DNA from: Nannocystis exedens
GTDB taxonomy: Bacteria > Myxococcota_A > Polyangia > Polyangiales > Polyangiaceae
Reading direction: 5' to 3'
Assembly: GCA_945861885.1 (NCBI GenBank)
Contig: CAMAVR010000006.1
Span: forward strand, 1-64,000
DNA: 64,000 nt
The translations under genes were made by a program, and so were the position numbers. Below, one piece after another: positions 43,450 through 52,181 of the stretch (position 1 is the first letter of the stretch; each line of letters starts with the position of its first letter). A model generated the notes under the pieces. It did not search any database. It had not been told where the DNA came from and saw only the letters and a list, made by a program, of their open reading frames with translations.

Positions 43450-44519
43450 ATCGTCGGCACATGCTCTCTTCGTTTGAAGGGAAGAGAGTGTTTATCACCG
43501 GGCATACTGGATTTAAAGGCGCGTGGCTCACGTTTATACTTAAAGAGTTTGGCGCGGAGATCTTGGGGTACGCGCTCCCACCGGCCGCAGACCCAAGTCA
43601 TTTTGAATTGCTCAATTTGCGTGGCGCCATCCAACATGTCGTCGGCGATGTCCGAGACAGCGCGCTTCTCACCGACACGTTGCGCTCGTTTCGCCCAGAG
43701 TATGTGTTTCACCTGGCCGCGCAGGCACTTGTCAGACAGTCGTACGTGGAGCCGGTTGAAACATTCGCCACCAATGTCATCGGCTCGGTTCACCTGCTCG
43801 AAGCGGTGCGATTGTGCGAGTCGGTCCGGTCGCTTGTCTGTGCGACATCAGATAAATGCTATCAGAATTTTGAATGGGAATGGGGGTACCGAGAAAACGA
43901 TCGTCTGGGGGGGCGCGACCCCTACAGCGCGTCAAAAGCGGCGGCGGAGCTCGCTTTCGCGGCCTATGCCGATTCCTATTATTCGGCGCGGCCGAGTCTT
44001 GGCGCAGCCACCGTTCGCGCGGGGAATGTTATCGGCGGAGGCGATTGGTCGGCTGACCGAATTGTCCCCGACTGCATTCGTGCAATCGCATCGAAGAGTC
44101 CCATCTGCCTACGGAGTCCGCATGCAACGCGCCCGTGGCAGCATGTTCTAGATCCTCTATTTGGTTATTTGTTCCTCGCCCAACGTTTGCGAGAAGAGCC
44201 GCAAAAATACGCTGGAGCGTGGAACTTTGGCCCTTCAACGGACGATGTTCGGACGGTTCACGATGTCGCGCGAGCGATCGTCGAGGTCCTCGGAGAGGGG
44301 CGGATCGTTCTCGGCGAATCGAGCCGTGAACAGCACGAGGCGCGCTTGCTTCAGCTAAATTGTGACAAGGCGCATCAGCTTCTCGGCTGGAGGCCGCATT
44401 GGCGCGTCGACAAAAGCGTTCTCGCAACGGCGCAATGGTACAAGTGCGTTGCCGCCGGCGCCGATGCCGGCGCTACGACGCGCGCGCAACTGCTTGATTT
44501 TTTGGAGGAAGCGTCATGA
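43437..44519 (+). CDS. rfbG: CDP-glucose 4,6-dehydratase
   Basis: VFITGHTGFKGAWLTFIL is the RfbG-type nucleotide loop, which differs from the GGAGFIG of most SDRs. HLAAQALVRQSYVEPVETF and the catalytic YSASK follow, then GNVIGGGDWSADRIVPD. Length 360 matches RfbG. It makes CDP-4-keto-6-deoxyglucose. A GTG at 43437 behind GGGGAA is taken; ATG 43461 is an alternative. Its stop overlaps the next gene by 4 bp. The later CDP-sugar enzymes are not all in this operon; candidates sit at 50-52 kb and 10.7-13 kb. Confidence 0.9.
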   Translation: MGSLNRRHMLSSFEGKRVFITGHTGFKGAWLTFILKEFGAEILGYALPPAADPSHFELLNLRGAIQHVVGDVRDSALLTDTLRSFRPEYVFHLAAQALVRQSYVEPVETFATNVIGSVHLLEAVRLCESVRSLVCATSDKCYQNFEWEWGYRENDRLGGRDPYSASKAAAELAFAAYADSYYSARPSLGAATVRAGNVIGGGDWSADRIVPDCIRAIASKSPICLRSPHATRPWQHVLDPLFGYLFLAQRLREEPQKYAGAWNFGPSTDDVRTVHDVARAIVEVLGEGRIVLGESSREQHEARLLQLNCDKAHQLLGWRPHWRVDKSVLATAQWYKCVAAGADAGATTRAQLLDFLEEAS

Positions 44520-44965
44520 TCGAAGGGGTCGTCATCACACCGCTACGCCAGATTTTCGACGAGCGCGGCAAAGTCATGCAAATGCTGCGCGAAGACTCAC
44601 CGGTTTTTAAGCAATTCGGCGAGATTTACTTTTCGTGTACGTACCCCGGAGCGATCAAAGCGTGGCATTTGCATCGGCGAATGACCCTAAATTACGCCGT
44701 TGTTTTTGGTGAATTAAAGTGCGTCCTCTACGACGATCGCCCCGGCAGTTCGACACGCGGCGCTGTTGAAGAGTATTTTCTATCTCCTGAAAATTACTGC
44801 CTTGTGACCGTCCCGCCGCTTGTATGGAACGGCTTTAAAGGGCTCGGTTCGAAGATGTCAATCGTTGCGAATTGCTCAACGCTTCCGCACGAACCAAACG
44901 AAATATTGCGACGACCCGCTTCAGACAAAGAGATCCCTTACAGTTGGGACATCGTATACAAATAA
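44516..44965 (+). CDS. Short dTDP-4-dehydrorhamnose 3,5-epimerase-like cupin
   Basis: A 149-residue RmlC-like cupin. KAWHLHRRMTLNYAVVFG holds the His51 expected as active-site base, and VLYDDRPGS fits the second strand pair. It is about 30 residues shorter than typical RmlC. It follows rfbG with an ATGA overlap, so it probably epimerises C3 and/or C5 of CDP-4-keto-6-deoxyglucose. A non-catalytic or single-epimerisation role is possible given the length. Confidence 0.7.
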   Translation: MIEGVVITPLRQIFDERGKVMQMLREDSPVFKQFGEIYFSCTYPGAIKAWHLHRRMTLNYAVVFGELKCVLYDDRPGSSTRGAVEEYFLSPENYCLVTVPPLVWNGFKGLGSKMSIVANCSTLPHEPNEILRRPASDKEIPYSWDIVYK

Positions 44966-45009
44966 ATTGGGTGCTCGAAACGCGCTGTTGTGGGCTGGGC
45001 AACGATAAA

Positions 45010-45963
45010 ATGAATACGCTAATCACCGGCGGTTTCGGCTATCTGGGCGGGAGATTCGCGCAGCACTTGCAGTCGTCGCGAGAGCGTTATCGCGTGCGAC
45101 TCGGCAGTCGACGGGAGCGCGCGGCCCCGCCATGGTGCGCCGACGCGACAACCGTGTTAACGACGTGGGAGCTAGAGAGCTCGCTCGAAGAGGCCTGCTC
45201 GGGTGTCGACGTGGTCGTGCACTTGTCGGGAATGAACGCGAGCGAGTGCGCTGCAGATCCGGTGCAAGCGCTCGAGATCAACGGCGTCGCCACAGCTCGA
45301 CTTCTTCGGGCCGCGATTCGAACTGGCGTCAAGCGATTTGTCTTTGTGTCAACCGCCCATGTCTACGGGTCGCCACTACGTGGCCGAATCAGCGAGGAGA
45401 CGAATCCAAGTTCGCTCCACCCGTACGCGTCAAGTCATAGAGCGGGCGGCGATGTTGTGCGGGATGCTCATGCGCGCGGCCAGATCGAAGGGGTTGACGT
45501 TCGCTTGTCAAATTCGTTTGGTGCACCGACGCATGCAGATACCAACTGCTGGATGCTTGTCGTCAACGACCTTTGCAGGCAAGCGGCATTGGCGCGAACG
45601 ATGGTGCTCAATACGTCGGCCGACCAGCGAAGAGATTTTATTACGTTGACCGACGCATGCCGCGCGATTGCTCATCTTGCCTCTATCGATCGCGAGCAAC
45701 TTGGCGACGGTCTGTTCAATGTCGGAGGCGAGTGGGCGCCGACGCTCAAAGAGATCGCTGAACGGATTGGCAAGTCATACGAATCAACCTTCGGGCATCC
45801 GGTGTCTCTCTCGTGCAAAGCGCCCCAATCGGATTCAACTGCGAAGTTTGAGCTCGACTACCGAATCGACAAACTTACGAGAACAGGCTTCACGCTGGAG
45901 AAGAACATCGATTCGGAAATCGCCGACACGCTAGCGTTTTGCGCAAAAAGGGGGGTGATGTGA
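45010..45963 (+). CDS. NAD-dependent sugar SDR with YxxxH in place of YxxxK
   Basis: From ATG 45010, 317 residues: LITGGFGYLGGRFAQ, HLSGMNASE, VSTAHVYGS and DFITLTDACRAIAHL mark an extended SDR. The tyrosine at 139 is in YASSH, so the lysine that normally lowers the tyrosine pKa is His143. This may change activity or mark a reductase with altered chemistry. It sits after rfbF, rfbG and the 3,5-epimerase-like gene, so a 4-keto reduction of the CDP sugar is the natural role. Forty-four bases separate it from the cupin. Confidence 0.72.
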   Translation: MNTLITGGFGYLGGRFAQHLQSSRERYRVRLGSRRERAAPPWCADATTVLTTWELESSLEEACSGVDVVVHLSGMNASECAADPVQALEINGVATARLLRAAIRTGVKRFVFVSTAHVYGSPLRGRISEETNPSSLHPYASSHRAGGDVVRDAHARGQIEGVDVRLSNSFGAPTHADTNCWMLVVNDLCRQAALARTMVLNTSADQRRDFITLTDACRAIAHLASIDREQLGDGLFNVGGEWAPTLKEIAERIGKSYESTFGHPVSLSCKAPQSDSTAKFELDYRIDKLTRTGFTLEKNIDSEIADTLAFCAKRGVM

Positions 45964-45967
45964 ATCG

Positions 45968-46888
45968 ATGAATCGACGGAATATCGGCGAAAAGCCACGT
46001 GTTTCGGTGCTGATGACGATTTTTAACGCGGCGCCGTTTTTGAGAGCGAGCCTCGACAGCATCGTCGAGCAGACGTTTCAGGAATGGGAGCTCATTGTCG
46101 TTGAAAATGGGTCGACAGACGGCAGTGCGACGATTCTCGAAAGTTATCAAGACGAACGAATTCGAAAGTTCTTTTTGGAGTCGAACATTGGGCGCGTACC
46201 AGCACTTCGCCTTACGTTTGATCGCGCCAATGGAGAATACATCGCGGTTTTGGATGCGGACGACATCTCGCATCGGACGCGGTTGGCGAAGCAGGTCGTC
46301 TACCTCGATGCGCATCCGGAGGCGGTTTTGCTGGGGACCTGGGCCAATCATATCAACGAGCACGGTACGAGGACGGGCGACTTCAAGCCGGCGACCAGCG
46401 CGGCCGGAGTGATCGCAGGGCTGGCGACCGGCAACACGATCGTTCACTCATCGGCGATGTTTCGGAGCGGGGCGGCAAGACTTGTCGGCGGCTACCCGCT
46501 CGATAGGCCGTATGCCCATGATCATAGTTTGTGGCTAAAGCTCATGGAGCATGGCGAAGGGGCCATTTTGCCGGAGATCTTATGCGATCTTCGCAGTTCG
46601 CCTACGCGAGTGACATCGGCTCCGCGAAATCGATTGGATGTGGCGCGCGACAGTTTGGAGCTGTTAGTCGCTGCCGGCAAACAGCTAAAAATAGATGCTC
46701 AGACGATGCGTCGGCATCGCGAAGAAGTCGGAATCGCACGCGTAAAATATGTGCGCGCACTTGCGTTCACAGGGCATCTTGCGGCGAGCGCTGCTCAGGC
46801 GGTGTCGGCCATTATCAAAGACCCGCTTGCGCTGATCGACAATCGGGTAACTCGGTCGCTGTTCTCTCGTTCACCTAACACCCATTAA
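45968..46888 (+). CDS. Glycosyltransferase, GT2 family
   Basis: VSVLMTIFNAAPFLRASLDSI is the GT-A N-terminus, VVENGSTDGS the nucleotide pocket, and YIAVLDADDIS the DxD metal motif. HDHSLWLKL near residue 180 may hold the catalytic base. Length 306 residues. It is 4 bp after the SDR and its TAA abuts the ATG of the next gene (TAAATG). It should act in the cytoplasm; the donor may be the CDP-sugar product of this run. Confidence 0.85.
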   Translation: MNRRNIGEKPRVSVLMTIFNAAPFLRASLDSIVEQTFQEWELIVVENGSTDGSATILESYQDERIRKFFLESNIGRVPALRLTFDRANGEYIAVLDADDISHRTRLAKQVVYLDAHPEAVLLGTWANHINEHGTRTGDFKPATSAAGVIAGLATGNTIVHSSAMFRSGAARLVGGYPLDRPYAHDHSLWLKLMEHGEGAILPEILCDLRSSPTRVTSAPRNRLDVARDSLELLVAAGKQLKIDAQTMRRHREEVGIARVKYVRALAFTGHLAASAAQAVSAIIKDPLALIDNRVTRSLFSRSPNTH

Positions 46889-48409
46889 ATGAGCTCGATG
46901 CGCACTGTTGCCGCCCCGCGATTGCTGAAGTTGTGGTCAGTATTTTTTGCCTATGGGTGCATCGCATCTCTGCTTCTTCAGCTTGTGGTCATCCCGTACG
47001 GCTTTAAAACATCGCACTGGGGCCATGGGCTGATCCACGCGGGCGGCGACGCGGTTGAGTATCATATGATTGCGAGCCAAGTGGCTGATAAGGTTCATCA
47101 ACACGGCTGGTCGGCGTGGCAGCTTTTCCCCGGCAAAGTTTCGCCGAACTCTCCTCCGTTGGTCCCATACCCGCTCGAAAAAACGAGGCGAGGACAAGCG
47201 CCAGCGGGGATCGCATCTGCGGTGTATGCGATGACTTATTCCGAACCTTGGATTCTCATTCCAATTCACGCGGCGCTTCATGCGCTCGCAGCGCTCATGC
47301 TCTTGCTGATCGTCGAGCGATTTCTTCCGAATCGGCGAAGCGCACTGCTCTGCGTGCTTCCGTTCTTTCTCTATCCATCGGTGCTCTCGTGGTATGGCCA
47401 GATTTATAGGGAACCGTATACGAACGCGGGGAATCTCGTTTTTCTGTGGGGCTTTATCGTCCTCGTCGCGCCGCACCGCGATTCGCGCTCGAAGGTTCAG
47501 GCCTCGGTGGCCATTGTTGGGATCGCGCTGTCGGCGGTCGTCATTACGGTTATGCGCGCGTACGAAGCGCCTATTCTACGCGGGTTTACATGTGCGTTTG
47601 TGGGGATAGGGGTCATCTATTGGGCCTGCCGGTGGATTGCTCGTGAGTGCGACGCGCGTCGGTTTGCATCGACGGCGGTGACCTTGCTCACCGCGCTTGC
47701 CGTTACATTGTCCACGCTGACGGCGGTAGTTGCCATTACGCGTCGAACGCATCCCGAGAACGTCGCGGTCGAGCCGGCCGATCTTGCGGAGGAGCTTGCA
47801 ATCGTTAATGCGCTTAATTTTTCGTGGCAGACGACGAAGGTTGTGCCAAACGTGATCGATCGGCGTTTTGAAGAGATTGCCACCGCGCGCGAGAAATTTT
47901 TGCACGTCATCCGAACCGCCGCGATACATCCGGCTACCGCCATCGATGAAGAGATCGCGTTTCGCAAAGCGAGCGATGTCATTGCTTACGTGCCTCGCGC
48001 CTTGCAGCAGGCGTTGTTCTCGCCGTTTCCAACTCAGTGGCTTCCAGGTAAGTGGACGGCCGCAAAGTCTGAATCGTCGCGATGGATGCGTCGCGGCGCT
48101 GCTTTCGAGACCGCTTGCAACTATCTAGCGCTCTTGTTTCTTCCACTGTCGATCTGGTTTTGGCGAAAGCGGATCGAGTTGTGGATGCTCATATTCTTCT
48201 GCATGTCGATGCTGCTGCTCGAGGGTCTGGTCATCGCCAATACGGGGACTCTTTTTCGGCATCGGTTCCCGTATGTTATGACGCTTGTTGCGATTGGATC
48301 CGCTGGGTTTCTTACACTGCTCCAGCAATACAAGCGCGCGCAGGTGGCGCCATCTGATCGTAGAGCGCTTGATAGCGTGTGGTCATTCTTTCGAGGCTAT
48401 AATGCTTGA
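46889..48409 (+). CDS. Polytopic membrane protein, GT-C-like, paralogue of 55338-56987
   Basis: About ten hydrophobic segments in 506 residues. GGDAVEYHMIASQVAD follows the first helix and may contain a GT-C style acidic motif. HGWSAWQL, SEPWILIPIHAALHALA and SWYGQIYREPY are shared with the 549-residue protein at 55338-56987, including the conserved SPFPTQW near the C-terminal third. These are otherwise unlike named families I know. A periplasmic glycosyltransferase or polymerase is plausible; the paralogue pair in one locus argues for two similar linkages. Its last 98 bp overlap the convergent GT4 gene. Confidence 0.6.
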   Translation: MSSMRTVAAPRLLKLWSVFFAYGCIASLLLQLVVIPYGFKTSHWGHGLIHAGGDAVEYHMIASQVADKVHQHGWSAWQLFPGKVSPNSPPLVPYPLEKTRRGQAPAGIASAVYAMTYSEPWILIPIHAALHALAALMLLLIVERFLPNRRSALLCVLPFFLYPSVLSWYGQIYREPYTNAGNLVFLWGFIVLVAPHRDSRSKVQASVAIVGIALSAVVITVMRAYEAPILRGFTCAFVGIGVIYWACRWIARECDARRFASTAVTLLTALAVTLSTLTAVVAITRRTHPENVAVEPADLAEELAIVNALNFSWQTTKVVPNVIDRRFEEIATAREKFLHVIRTAAIHPATAIDEEIAFRKASDVIAYVPRALQQALFSPFPTQWLPGKWTAAKSESSRWMRRGAAFETACNYLALLFLPLSIWFWRKRIELWMLIFFCMSMLLLEGLVIANTGTLFRHRFPYVMTLVAIGSAGFLTLLQQYKRAQVAPSDRRALDSVWSFFRGYNA

Positions 48410-49481
48410 GAATTCGCGCTCGCGCGCGAGCTCCAAGTTCTCGGCGAGCCTCAGTTCCGAGCTCGATTAGCTCGGCGACGGCGGCTGCAAAATCGCCTAC
48501 GTCGACGCGAACTAACCGACCGGTATCGCCAATGAGCAGGCCGCAATCACCAACATCGGTGGCGACACACGGAATACCTGTCGCCATCGCTTCTCCAAGT
48601 GCAGCTGGAAACGCCTCGGTCGAGGAAGTGAGCGTGGCGATGTCGAGCGCGGCCAAAACATCGGGCATGTCGGTGCGCATCCCGAGCCGATGAACTTCAT
48701 CGCCTAAATCGAACTGCTTCATCCACTGCGCAAGTGATCGATTGCTCGGATCGACCGAGCGCCCGCACATCACAAAATGAAGATTTGGAAACACGCGTCG
48801 AAGCTTCCCGGATGCTTCAAGGAAGAGCCGATGATTCTTGAGTGGAACAAAATTGGCAGAGAGGCCAATAGCAATCGCGTTTTCAGGAATGCCAAGTTCG
48901 TGACGTATCCGAACTCTCGCATCGGGCGACGCGCGAAATAGTTCGGTATCAAAACCGGCGTGAATCGTTGTCGCGTTGGCTTTCGGGTAGCCGATAGCAA
49001 AATACTTGCGCTCTGAAGCGACCGCCGGAAACACGATTCGCTTTGGGCCGATCGGCGCCAAGCGATGCCCAACCCAGTTCACCGCGAGCGTTCTCTTTTT
49101 CGCCTGCGCCCATGAAAGCGGAAGATTAAAAATCGACCATATGATGTTCGTAAGTCCGGCGGAACGTGCGGCAAGCGTCCCCACAACGTTGGCGTGAGAC
49201 ATCCACGTATGAACGATGTCGGGGGCAACGCGAACGAGCTCATCGCGTAGGCGCGCATAGGCGGCAGGTGTCGGAACTGTTGGCGACATGCCGATGTACT
49301 TGATTGGCGCGCTTGCGCACTGTTCGACGCGTTCGTGATAAGCGCCTCGCTTCGCAAGCGAGATAATGCTGAAAGCAAAGCGCTTTCGATCGAGCCGCTC
49401 CACCAGTTGGCAAAAGGCGACTTCGGCGCCACCAACTCCGAGTCCGGTAATGACATATGCAATTTTTATCGGCCGCTCCAC
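48312..49481 (-). CDS. Glycosyltransferase, GT4 family
   Basis: VITGLGVGGAEVAFCQLVE at the N-terminus, HTWMSHANVVG in the N-lobe and SANFVPLKNHRLFLEA at the C-lobe start. STEAFPAALGEAMATGIPCVATDVGD holds the E(x)7E-type donor site (read in two pieces). Length 389, starting with GTG at 49481. Operon with the SDR, RmlC and C-methyltransferase upstream, so it probably adds the branched sugar made by them. Confidence 0.87.
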   Translation of the reverse strand: MERPIKIAYVITGLGVGGAEVAFCQLVERLDRKRFAFSIISLAKRGAYHERVEQCASAPIKYIGMSPTVPTPAAYARLRDELVRVAPDIVHTWMSHANVVGTLAARSAGLTNIIWSIFNLPLSWAQAKKRTLAVNWVGHRLAPIGPKRIVFPAVASERKYFAIGYPKANATTIHAGFDTELFRASPDARVRIRHELGIPENAIAIGLSANFVPLKNHRLFLEASGKLRRVFPNLHFVMCGRSVDPSNRSLAQWMKQFDLGDEVHRLGMRTDMPDVLAALDIATLTSSTEAFPAALGEAMATGIPCVATDVGDCGLLIGDTGRLVRVDVGDFAAAVAELIELGTEARRELGARARARILKHYSLERMTTRYQALYDQMAPPARACIAGAV

Positions 49482-50356
49482 CAGGCGATTGTATCACTTA
49501 GACCGCTGTCGAGGTTGAATCGTGGCGTCCAGCCGAGCTCCGTGAGGCGCGTTATATCGGCCGACAAGCGTTGGGGTTGGTTTGAGTCCGCATGGCGCGC
49601 CGTCACGAGATCCGCTCGCCTCAATTTGTCGCCAATCAGTTGCACTAGGTCGCCTAGCCGCACGTCGCGCCCCGACGCGATATTTACAGCACCTTCGACC
49701 TCGCTATCGAGAAGTGAAACAAACGCGGAGGCGACGTCGGCAACATGCAAGTAATCGCGCACGGCACTTCCCGTTTTGCATATCGCCGGTTGGTTGTTTA
49801 AAAGCGATAAAATAGCGGAGCTGACAAGGCGTGAGGGGTGCTCGCTCGGCCCGTACAATGAAAAGACTCGCCCCCACGCGCTCGACATTTGTTTCTCGCG
49901 CGCCGTCGCCGTGATGATTTGTTGTAGCGCATGTTTCGAGGCGCCGTAGAGCGTCGCCGGAGCCAATGTCGTTGTCAGTTCCGAACATGTCAGTGTTTTC
50001 GTCCACGCATATTCCGCGCACGTCCCTGCGGACACAATCCGCCGACCGCCGACTGCGACGAATGCGCGCATAAGCGCCAAACTCGCCGCCACCCATCGTA
50101 AATTCTCGAGAGAGGACCAGTAGTCAGGCGGCTTTGCATACCAGGCAAAATGAAGAATATGCGTCGGCTTGACTTCGCTCACGAACCGAAATGCGTTTTC
50201 ATCTTCGAGCAGGTCGACGCGATGCCAGCGAATGCCGCGATGCGTGTCTCCAGCGTTACGGCCGACTGCATGGACTTCGTATCCGCGTTCGACCAGCGGC
50301 GCGAGTGAATGCCGTCCGATAAAACCCGTGGCTCCAGTGACGATGACGCGTTTCAT
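49466..50356 (-). CDS. NDP-sugar 4-ketoreductase/epimerase-like SDR
   Basis: From ATG 50356 (ATGA with the RmlC-like stop): VIVTGATGFIGRHSLAPL, HFAWYAKPPDY, SAGTCAEY and catalytic YGASK, then RVFSLYGPSE. About 296 residues. It sits downstream of a C-methyltransferase and a 3,5-epimerase, the usual order ending in a 4-ketoreductase that finishes a 6-deoxy sugar. The reductase assignment is inferred from order. Confidence 0.78.
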   Translation of the reverse strand: MKRVIVTGATGFIGRHSLAPLVERGYEVHAVGRNAGDTHRGIRWHRVDLLEDENAFRFVSEVKPTHILHFAWYAKPPDYWSSLENLRWVAASLALMRAFVAVGGRRIVSAGTCAEYAWTKTLTCSELTTTLAPATLYGASKHALQQIITATAREKQMSSAWGRVFSLYGPSEHPSRLVSSAILSLLNNQPAICKTGSAVRDYLHVADVASAFVSLLDSEVEGAVNIASGRDVRLGDLVQLIGDKLRRADLVTARHADSNQPQRLSADITRLTELGWTPRFNLDSGLSDTIAWWSGR

Positions 50357-50880
50357 CGGAAATCGGCGTACATGTTGTCGCGTTCGGATATGACCGCGAC
50401 ATCGCCCGGCCACACTATGCCAAAAGCGGGGTCGTTCCATCGCACACCGGCGGCCGATGACGGGGAATAAATCTCCGATAGTTGATAAAAAACTTCGCTC
50501 TCGTCTTCGAGCGTAAGAAACCCGTGCGCGAAGCCTTTTGGGATATAAATCGCATTTCCCTGTTCGGCTCCCAGAACAACTCCGGCCCACGAACGAAACG
50601 TTTCCGACTCGGGCCTCAAATCGACAATCACGTCGTAGACAGAGCCGCGCGTGCATCGCACCAGCTTTGCCTCTTCATGCGGCGCTTTTTGAAAATGCAT
50701 ACCGCGCAGCGTCCCTTTGCGCGTGTTAAACGAAAGACTGCATTGCGCGATGTCGGCGACAAGCCCGCGCGCTTCGAATTCATCGCGGCAAAACGTTCGC
50801 GCAAACGCACCTCGTTCATCAAGATGATGTTCAACTTCAACAGCGAACGCGCCGCGAAGCGCCAGCGGCGTAAATTTCAC
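50353..50880 (-). CDS. dTDP-4-dehydrorhamnose 3,5-epimerase family protein
   Basis: GTG at 50880 overlaps the C-methyltransferase stop (GTGA) and gives 176 residues, the normal RmlC size. RGMHFQKAPHEEAKLVRC carries the catalytic His at about 62, GSVYDVIVDLRPES and YIPKGFAHGFLTLEDESEVFYQ complete the cupin core. RmlC-type enzymes epimerise C3 and C5 of 4-keto-6-deoxy NDP-sugars; in C-methyl sugar pathways a homologue works after the methyltransferase. The sugar nucleotide (CDP or dTDP) is undecided. Confidence 0.85.
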   Translation of the reverse strand: MKFTPLALRGAFAVEVEHHLDERGAFARTFCRDEFEARGLVADIAQCSLSFNTRKGTLRGMHFQKAPHEEAKLVRCTRGSVYDVIVDLRPESETFRSWAGVVLGAEQGNAIYIPKGFAHGFLTLEDESEVFYQLSEIYSPSSAAGVRWNDPAFGIVWPGDVAVISERDNMYADFR

Positions 50881-52115
50881 GCGAATATCTCGACGCGAGG
50901 AATTGGAATTACAAACTTCCCCCCCCACTCGCGAATGTGCGCCATCTGGTCGACAATTTCATCGCGAATGTTCCACGGAAGAATGAGGACGTAATCGGGT
51001 TTTGTCTGCGCGATCCGCGCCGGTTCGTAAATCGGAATTCGTGTCCCCGGAAGGTAGCGCCCTTGTTTGTGGGGGCTGCGGTCGACTGTGTATTCGACAA
51101 AATCTTCGCGAATGCCGCAGTAATTTAGCAGCGTATTTCCTTTCGCGGGCGCGCCGTAGCCGACGACGCGCTTCCCCTTCCGTTGGCACTCGATCAAAAA
51201 AGCGAGCAGCGTGCGCTTTGTCTCGCGCACACCTTCGGCGAACGCCGCGTACGTAGCCAATGTTCGAAGTCCGGAAGTGATTTCGCGTTCGCGCATATCG
51301 ATTACGCGTGCGGAAACCGGCTTTGACTCATCTTGGCGGTGCCGCGCGTAAATGCGAAGCGAGCCACCATGCGTCGTAAGCTCTTCAACATCGAACAATA
51401 CAAGGCCATGTGTCGCGAAAATAGTCTCGACCGTCGTGAACGAAAGATACGAAAAATGCTCGTGGTAAATCGTATCAAATTGATTTCGCTGAATAAGCTG
51501 CAGCAAATGCGGAAACTCCATCGTAATCACGCCGGTCGGTTTTAGCGCAATCGCCATGCCAGCAACGAAATCGTTGATGTCGGGGACGTGGGCGAGCACA
51601 TTGTTGCCAAGCAGCAAGTCGGCGTGCAGCCCTTGGCTAGCGAGCTCGGTCGCAAGCTCTACGCCGAAAAACCGCACCCACGAAGGGATGTCGCGTTGCC
51701 GCGCAATTTCAGCGACATTGGCGGCAGGCTCGATGCCGAGCACCGGAATGTTCTGGTCTTTGAAGTATTGAAGGAGGTAGCCGTCGTTGCTGGCAATCTC
51801 GATCACGCGGCTTTTATCATTTAGGCGAAAGCGATCCGTCATCGCCAACGCGTACGCTTTTGAATGCGCTAGCCAACTATCGCAATAAGAGGAAAAGTAA
51901 GCGTACTCGCTGAATATCTGTTGTGGACTTTCATATTCAGGGAGCTGAACGAGGAAACAGTTCGTGCAGACACGGGGATGGAGCAAGTAAAATGGCTCCG
52001 CGTTTTGCAGGGCATCAGCCGAGACGAACGAGTTTGAAAGCGGTGACATCCCCAAGTTGCAAAATGATTCGCGTAGCAATGCGCCACAAAAACGGCAGCC
52101 AAGCGTTGGACTCAT
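50877..52115 (-). CDS. NDP-sugar C-methyltransferase
   Basis: Start at ATG 52115 behind GGGGAGGG (412 residues). An N-terminal zinc-binding domain with four cysteines (CRFC and CTNC) precedes the SAM domain with VIEIASNDGYLL. TIYHEHFSYLSF is the catalytic His/Glu motif of the TylC3/NovU family, and GKRVVGYGAPAKGNTLLNY is the C-terminal Methyltransf_14 domain. These enzymes methylate C3 or C5 of 4-keto sugars. With the following 3,5-epimerase and SDR it forms a branched-chain deoxysugar module. Confidence 0.88.
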   Translation of the reverse strand: MSPTLGCRFCGALLRESFCNLGMSPLSNSFVSADALQNAEPFYLLHPRVCTNCFLVQLPEYESPQQIFSEYAYFSSYCDSWLAHSKAYALAMTDRFRLNDKSRVIEIASNDGYLLQYFKDQNIPVLGIEPAANVAEIARQRDIPSWVRFFGVELATELASQGLHADLLLGNNVLAHVPDINDFVAGMAIALKPTGVITMEFPHLLQLIQRNQFDTIYHEHFSYLSFTTVETIFATHGLVLFDVEELTTHGGSLRIYARHRQDESKPVSARVIDMREREITSGLRTLATYAAFAEGVRETKRTLLAFLIECQRKGKRVVGYGAPAKGNTLLNYCGIREDFVEYTVDRSPHKQGRYLPGTRIPIYEPARIAQTKPDYVLILPWNIRDEIVDQMAHIREWGGKFVIPIPRVEIFA

Positions 52116-52181
52116 AACCCTCCCCAGATCTTTTTTATTTGCGTACCATTTCTCATAAGAGAGTAGCAATGGCCCATCGCG

